A stretch of 64,000 nucleotides of DNA from Myoxocephalus aenaeus (lineage: Eukaryota > Chordata > Actinopteri > Perciformes > Cottidae), in assembly GCA_038501785.1 (NCBI GenBank), contig JBAMJR010000180.1:6386001-6450000 (forward strand), read 5' to 3'. A program made the position numbers and the translations under genes. The notes under the pieces are model-generated. The model worked only from the letters and a program-made list of their open reading frames with translations. It was not told the DNA's origin and ran no database searches. Positions 58,330 to 64,000 of this stretch are shown one piece after another; position 1 is the first letter of the stretch, and each line of letters starts with the position of its first letter.

Positions 58330-61300
58330 GTACCTTTGCAGTTAGTGCCACATCGCACAAGCTGTTTGCATGCAACAGCATCAGTATAAGACATTCTAGA
58401 TAAGGAAAGCAGAAACTTGGGACTTTCACATCATATTAACGCTGGCTGGTAATTTTTCTTTTCTTTTCTATTTTTAATGATGGTAATTGATTTTGGCTGT
58501 GTTTATGAGATGAATAACAGTTTCACTATGTTTGTGTTATTTTGCCTTTTTTTTGTCACTTTAAAATGTCTCACTATAAAGCAAGGAATCTGTCTTTCTT
58601 TCTGTCTCTGTGTGTGTCCTTCACATATCTCATCTGATCTACACCGCTTTGTCGAATTAGTTGCAATGTGGACACGTGTCACCTTCAATACTTATGAGCT
58701 TTGAGTAAACAAGCCCACAGGAGTCCAGCATGTCGTCTGCTGCCGGCAGACTGCTGGATGCTGGACACAGCCTGCTAACCCTATGAATGCTGGGTAACGT
58801 TACAAGCAAACTCCTCTTCACCTCCCTTGAGTCAATGAGTGGATAGCCTACAGAACCACTCTAGTTATGTACATTTTTGCCATATTAACTTATAACTTCA
58901 ACTGTGCCTCCACTTGTTAAATCCACGCTCCACTTTCTACCTGCGGTGGTTATGTCAAAGCAAGTATAACAAATACGCCTGTTTGGAAATGTTTCATCCC
59001 CCCTTTTCTCACTTTTTGGTTTGTTATTGGCAGTAGCATTGAAGCATTAAAAAATCTCTCTGAAGTAAAACTATTAACCATTGATAGTGACAGTCCTGCA
59101 TTTAAATGTTTACAGTGAAGAGTGAAAGAGAGGCTTTATCAGAACAATGTTGGCTCTCTTAAACTTACTTAACATCTGTTGAAGGTGGAGCTTTCAACTC
59201 TAAACTCTGCTGCTGGATAGTTTGATGAATAATAATGCATCATATTTTAATTGTTACACCTTGTGGATCAAATCAGCACTGCACTGGTAGGCTACCGATA
59301 AACCATAGCTCTCAAACTTAAGGCCCGTGGGCCGAATTCCGGCCCACCACGTAATTTTATGTGGCCCGCAACAGCTTGAAAGGCATATGATATGATCGTC
59401 TTAAAATTAAAGTATATGCTGCTATGCGACCATAGGCAACATCTCCCACACCGTGAGAAAGCAGTGTTTCCATATACCGTGAGTAGACCGTGTTTGTCCT
59501 GTCGGATCTGGTTTTTGTGCTTCTTGTTCCTGTCCGTTTTTTGGATTCCTGTTTGTGTTCTAACACAAAGCTCTGACTGACTGGTTGGAGGAATGCTTTT
59601 GAAAAAGATTATGCAAATCTGCTTTGTCCTGTGAAACTGCTCAATTCGTGAATGTATTGTTCAAAACAAGATCAATCACATCAGGTATGGTTCATATTTG
59701 TGGTTACTCTTATAAACATGTGTTTGCAGTGCATGTGTTAGACTACCAAACTTAACTTTTCCTTTACTATCTAATTGACTTGAAAGCTAAATAAGCACCA
59801 CATCAAATTCCACTCCACTGAGGTGTTAAAGAGCGAGGGGTGTTGCCCCCAACTGCTCTGGAGAAATCTTACATGTTGGGGGAAAAAAGAAGAGAAAAGG
59901 ATATTATTGTTAACTAGTTTGGAGACCCCAATAGTGCTCTGGAAGTATTTGTTTGTAGCTATATCTTTGGCGTTTAAAGACTCATAAAGCCCCAACAGAA
60001 GTCCATTTGACTTTGTTAACTTCAATCAAAGGAGGCGTGTCCTACTGCCTGTATAGAATCACAAGCACCTGCTACCTGGAAGGGATCTGATCATGTAAAC
60101 CCCTATGAAGGCCAAAATAGTGTACTCAGGCTAAATGTGACCTTTGATCTTTTGTGATGATAGGTCAAATTAATCAAATTTACAACAAAAGAGGAAACTA
60201 ATATTGTATTTCAAGATGATGTTTCTCTGTCAGAGATAACCCGTCGAAACATTCCTATCTCCCACAAAAATGACATTCCAATGTCACTGAACTGCAATCT
60301 CTACTACATTTCAGGGACATGTGTTTTCCTCTCAGATTACGGTCACAGTTTTCAACAGTTTTAAACAGCCCCCCTCCCAAAGCAGGCTTCTGCATAACAG
60401 TGTTATTGGATGGGAACTTCATTTTTATGAGACAGTGCCATGCTGGTTTGTCCAACATGCTAAAGAGCTGGTAATCTGTTGCATTAGTTCCCAACCCAAG
60501 TCCAGCCTGACGGTCTGCATCCCCCTACAGCTCCAGAGGTCACTCTGAGGTCACGAGACAGGTAACATGGTAGAAAAGAAGTAAATAGAACTAACTCATC
60601 TGGTTTGTGCTCTTGTAAGATTGTTGTATCTCAATGGCATTTGGACCAGAGCATTTGACCAACATGATATCTTCTCATTTTGACCCTTTGACCTCTTCTG
60701 TACCATTCAATGCAGGATTTAAGTGTGACAAATCAATCAACGAGGTAGGTAAATTATATGTGTGTTTAATAAGAATAAACCAACTGTCTATTTATTTTTC
60801 AATTGTCATTATCTATTGCCTCATGATCGACACATGCTCACTCTTCCATGTAGGAATGTTTGGTTCTAAAATGACACAAATATAACAAGTAAATACATGA
60901 TACAACTATGCTGCAAATTAACCATGAACATTAAATATCAGAGGAAATAAACAGCATTAAATACATCTGTATCAATAACCTAGTTTATTAACAAAAACAC
61001 AGGTACATTTAACTAAATGTATGGTTTAGATACACGTATACTGCCATCTACTGGTATAAAGGTAAACCTGCACTCTGCATCTCCTCATAAAATAAAATAA
61101 AATAATCCTGTATTAGTCCCGCAGTGGGGAAATTGCAGGATTACAGCAGCAGTGCACACATGAGACACATAGTAAATCGAAATCAAGTAATATAAATAAA
61201 CAGTAAAAACAGTAAAGAAAATAATCCACAATAGCAATATTAAATATACACTACAGACGGAATAAAAAGTATATAAAGGTTTATTTATTTATATTGATTA

Positions 61301-61550
61301 ATTAATGTTCTTCTAAAGTTACCCTGCTATGTAACGAACAAATGAACAAAACGTACACGAACCGACAAGCAGGAAAAGCATATATTTTGCGCAGATATCC
61401 TAATTTACAAATATTACTGGGTATATTCCATAGCTCAAAAACACAAATATTGACAATTTCTATAATTTATCAATATTATTATAATTTTTATAATTAATAA
61501 TATTATAAATACATATACAGTATATACATGCGACATCCCTGTTCCAGGAC
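58330..61550. other. Intergenic region with repeat fragments, no gene seen
   Basis: No open frame here resembles a known protein. Repeats noticed: a GGCCCGTGGGCC-type dispersed repeat at about 59308-59375, a diverged direct repeat at 59022-59170 matching 62255-62410, and a retroposon-like TATTAGTCCCGCAGTGGGGA stretch near 61110. The remainder is AT-rich. Confidence 0.5.
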
Positions 61551-61559
61551 CTCACATCG

Positions 61560-62110
61560 GATCAGAAAAAAAACTTTCACAGGGAAAAAAGAAAGAAACC
61601 TTCGGGAGAGCAACAGAGGAGGATCCCTCTGTTGCAAACCTGAGCCAGCCCTAACTATTAATGCTCTCAAAGAGGAAAGTCTTGAGTCTACTCTTAAATG
61701 AAGTGACTGTGTTTGCCCCCAGGACTGAAAGTGGAAGCTGGTTCCACAGAAGAGGAGCTTGATAACTGAAGGCTCTGGCTCCCGTCCTACTTTTTAAGAC
61801 TCTAGGAATCACAAGTAGCCCCGCATTCAGTGAGCGCAGCTCTCTAGTGGGGTAATATGGTACTAAGCTCCTTGAGATGTGATGGTGCCTCACCAATTAA
61901 GGCTTTGTAGGTAAGGAGTAGGATTTTAAATGTGATTCTTGATTTTACACGAAGCCAGTGGAGAGCAGCTAATACAGGAGTAATAATGTGATCTCTTTTC
62001 TTAGTTTTTGTTAGTACAAGCTGCAGCATTCTGGATCAACTGGAGAGATTTCAGAAGTCCTAGCTTGAATAAATGCTGAGGTGACTGAGGTCTTTTGGAG
62101 TGCAGGGAGC
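61560..62110 (-). pseudogene. 5'-truncated, frameshifted L2/CR1-like LINE
   Basis: Two minus-strand frames with typical LINE C-terminal blocks, TKTKKRDHIITPVLAALHWL...KILLLTYKAL and then LVPYYPTRELRSLNAGLLV...AFSYQAPLLWNQLP, overlap near 61844-61896 in different frames; a third short frame with LKSLQLIQNAAA lies upstream. At least two frameshifts therefore break it. The 3' UTR (TTTTTCCCTGTGAAAGTTTT, then GATCCGATGTGAGG) resembles the common teleost LINE tail. Confidence 0.75.
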
Positions 62111-62514
62111 ACTCCAAAAGACCTTCTTCAACTCTGTGGTGGCCTCGGCCATTTTTTATGGAGTGGTCTGCTGGAGCAGCAGCATCTCGAGAGCTGACAG
62201 GAAGAGACAAAATGCATTGTCTTGCTTCCTCCCCCTTTCTCTAACTGGGTTTTTAGTTATTGGCAGTGGTAGGTGAAGTACTCAAACATATTTCTGATGC
62301 AAAACTATTAACTATTGATAGTAAAAGGCCTGCCTTTAAATGCTTACTTCAAGTGAAGAGTGAAAAAGAGCTTTATCAGAACAAGTTGTCTCTCTATAAA
62401 TTACTTTTCAGGACACTAGTTTCTGTGCTTTCAGGTATCTGCAGTGTGCTAAATGACGTTACATATTGTTCTGCCAAATCCCTTCACATGATCACTGTCT
62501 CTTGTGAACTGCGA

Positions 62515-64000
62515 CTGGCTGACGACCTGAATGTCTTCTATTGCAGGTTTGACAAGCCCACTTCCACCCCGCCCAACTGCTCCATCATCGAACAACCACC
62601 TCCACTCTCTGCCTCACCTCTCCCATCCAACCCCCCACCGGCACTGAGGATCTGCGAAGGGGATGTGAGTCGGCTCTTTCAGCGACAGAAGATCAGGAAG
62701 GCTCCGGGCCCAGACGGTGTGTCCCCCTCCTGCCTGAAAGTATGTGCTGACCAGCTGGCCCCCATCTTCACGGAGATCTTCAACCGATCACTGGAGCTGT
62801 GTGAAGTCCCTTCCTGCTTCAAGCGCTCCTTGATCATCCCGGTCCCCAAGAAATCCTCCATCACAGGATTAAATGACTACAGACCCATCGCCCTGACGTC
62901 TGTGGTCATGAAGTCATTTGAGAGGCTGGTGTTGACCCACCTGAAGGACCTCACAGGGCCCCTGCAGGACCCCCTGCAGTTTGCCTACCGTGCAAACAGG
63001 TCGGTGGATGATGCAGTAAATATGGGACTGCACCATATTCTGCAACACCTCGACTCCCCAGGGAGATATGCAAGGGTTCTGTTTGTGGACTTCAGCTCTG
63101 CAATCAACACGATCATCCCGGAGGTTCTTCAACCCAAACTCTCCCAGCTCACCGTGCCAGCCCCCACCTGCCGGTGGATCACACACTTCCTGACAGACAG
63201 GACGCAGCAGGTGAGGCTGGGAAAAATCATATCCAGCACCCGGACTATAAGTACTGGCGCCCCCCAGGGATGTGTGCTCTCTCCACTGCTCTTCTCCCTC
63301 TACACCAACGACTGCACCTCAGGGGACCCGTCTGTTAAACTCCTGAAGTTCGCAGACCACACAACGGTCATCGGCCTCATCAGCGACGGTGACGAGTCTG
63401 TGTACAGACGGGAGGTTGAACAGCTGGTCCTCTGGTGTGGTCAGAACCACCTGGAGCTGAACAAGGCCAAAACTGTACAGATGACAATAGACTTCAGGAG
63501 GAGCCCCCCAACACTACCCCCCCTAACAATACACAACAGCACTGTTTCTGTGGTGGAGACCTTCAAGTTTCTGGGATCCACAATCTCCCGGGACCTGAAG
63601 TGGACTGCCAACATCAACACCATCCGGAAAAAGGCCCAGCAGAGGCTGTACTTCCTGCGCCAGCTCAGGAAGTTCAACCTGCCTCAGGAGCTGCTGATCC
63701 TGTTCTACTCCGCCATCATCCAGTCTGTCCTCTGCTCTTCCATCACTGTGTGGTTTGGATCGGCCATCAAACAGGACAGAGTCAGACTCCAACGGATCGT
63801 CAGGTCTGCAGAGAGAACCATTGGTTCCAGCCTGCCCTCCATCCTGGACTTGCACACCGCCAGAGTCAGGCAGCGGGCTGGTAAGATCACTGCAGACCCC
63901 TCACACCCTGGACACAAGCTGTTCAACTCCTCCCCTCTGGGAGGCGCTACAGAGCACTGTACGCCAAAACCACCAGACACAGAAACAGCTTCTTCCCACT
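62515..64000 (+). pseudogene. 5'-truncated L2/jockey-like LINE reverse transcriptase, mutated
   Basis: An open frame from about 62515 to the window end carries the RT blocks RKAPGPDGVSP, LNDYRPIALTSVVMKSFE, VLFVDFSSAINTI, STGAPQGCVLSPLLFSLY and LKFADHTTVIG. The catalytic F/YADD box reads FADH, so a metal-binding Asp is lost. Near 63920-63935 the expected LPSGRRYR...SFFP tail has moved to another frame, which indicates a one-base indel. The 5' part of the ORF, with the endonuclease, is missing. The 3' end lies beyond the window. Confidence 0.85.

Noticed and set aside
60700..60760. Possible exon at 60.7 kb flanked by AG and GTAGGT
   Set aside because: It is short, resembles no domain, and has no neighbouring exons in phase.
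63435..63884. 149-codon frame at the right end
   Set aside because: It is out of frame with the reverse transcriptase blocks, which read through the same stretch in another frame.

Overview
This is vertebrate nuclear DNA, almost certainly from a ray-finned (teleost) fish. Six multi-exon protein-coding genes can be rebuilt exon by exon with consistent splice phases. The interspersed repeats are of fish type: a BEL/Pao LTR element, hAT elements, L2/CR1-like LINE ends, and many (CA)n, (CT)n and (AT)n tracts. There are no bacterial operons, CRISPR arrays or phage genes. The species cannot be named from the sequence.

Layout. (1) 373-4402, minus: a TRIM E3 ubiquitin ligase (RING, B-box 2, coiled coil, B30.2/SPRY). 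It faces (2) nudt8, plus, 5724-15250, across a short promoter with a perfect NRF1 palindrome and a YY1-like site. A nearly intact, very young BEL/Pao retrotransposon (7483-14511) lies antisense in the last nudt8 intron, with almost identical LTRs and a 5-bp target duplication. (3) 16183-21530, minus: mfrp, a type II membrane frizzled-related protein (two CUB, two LDLa, one Frizzled), tail to tail with nudt8. (4) 22567-29822, plus: complement factor B/C2 (three CCP, VWA, trypsin-like domain), divergent from mfrp. (5) 30240-38236, minus: pnkp, the bifunctional polynucleotide phosphatase/kinase (FHA, HAD phosphatase, P-loop kinase), tail to tail with factor B. One pnkp intron carries a hAT element with a nested TTAA-type MITE. 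(6) 39805-46722 and 49126-58178, plus: two tandem TCAF-like (TRPM8 channel-associated factor/FAM115) genes of 918 and 920 codons. Both keep a complete HELGH zinc-metallopeptidase motif in the M60-like domain. The right end (about 56-64 kb) is LINE debris, ending in a 5'-truncated reverse-transcriptase copy that runs off the window.

The genes do not form one pathway: they serve ubiquitin signalling, mitochondrial nucleotide/CoA housekeeping, eye development, complement and DNA repair. The most interesting part is the TCAF pair. It shows patchwork divergence (exons 1, 5-8 and 11 alike, exon 4 about 64% identical), reciprocal intron insertions including a 1.9-kb foldback element, and an apparently intact peptidase site in a lineage not thought to have TRPM8. 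I found no convincing wholly new system. Several unusual splice-site arrangements caused by tandem repeats are reported separately.
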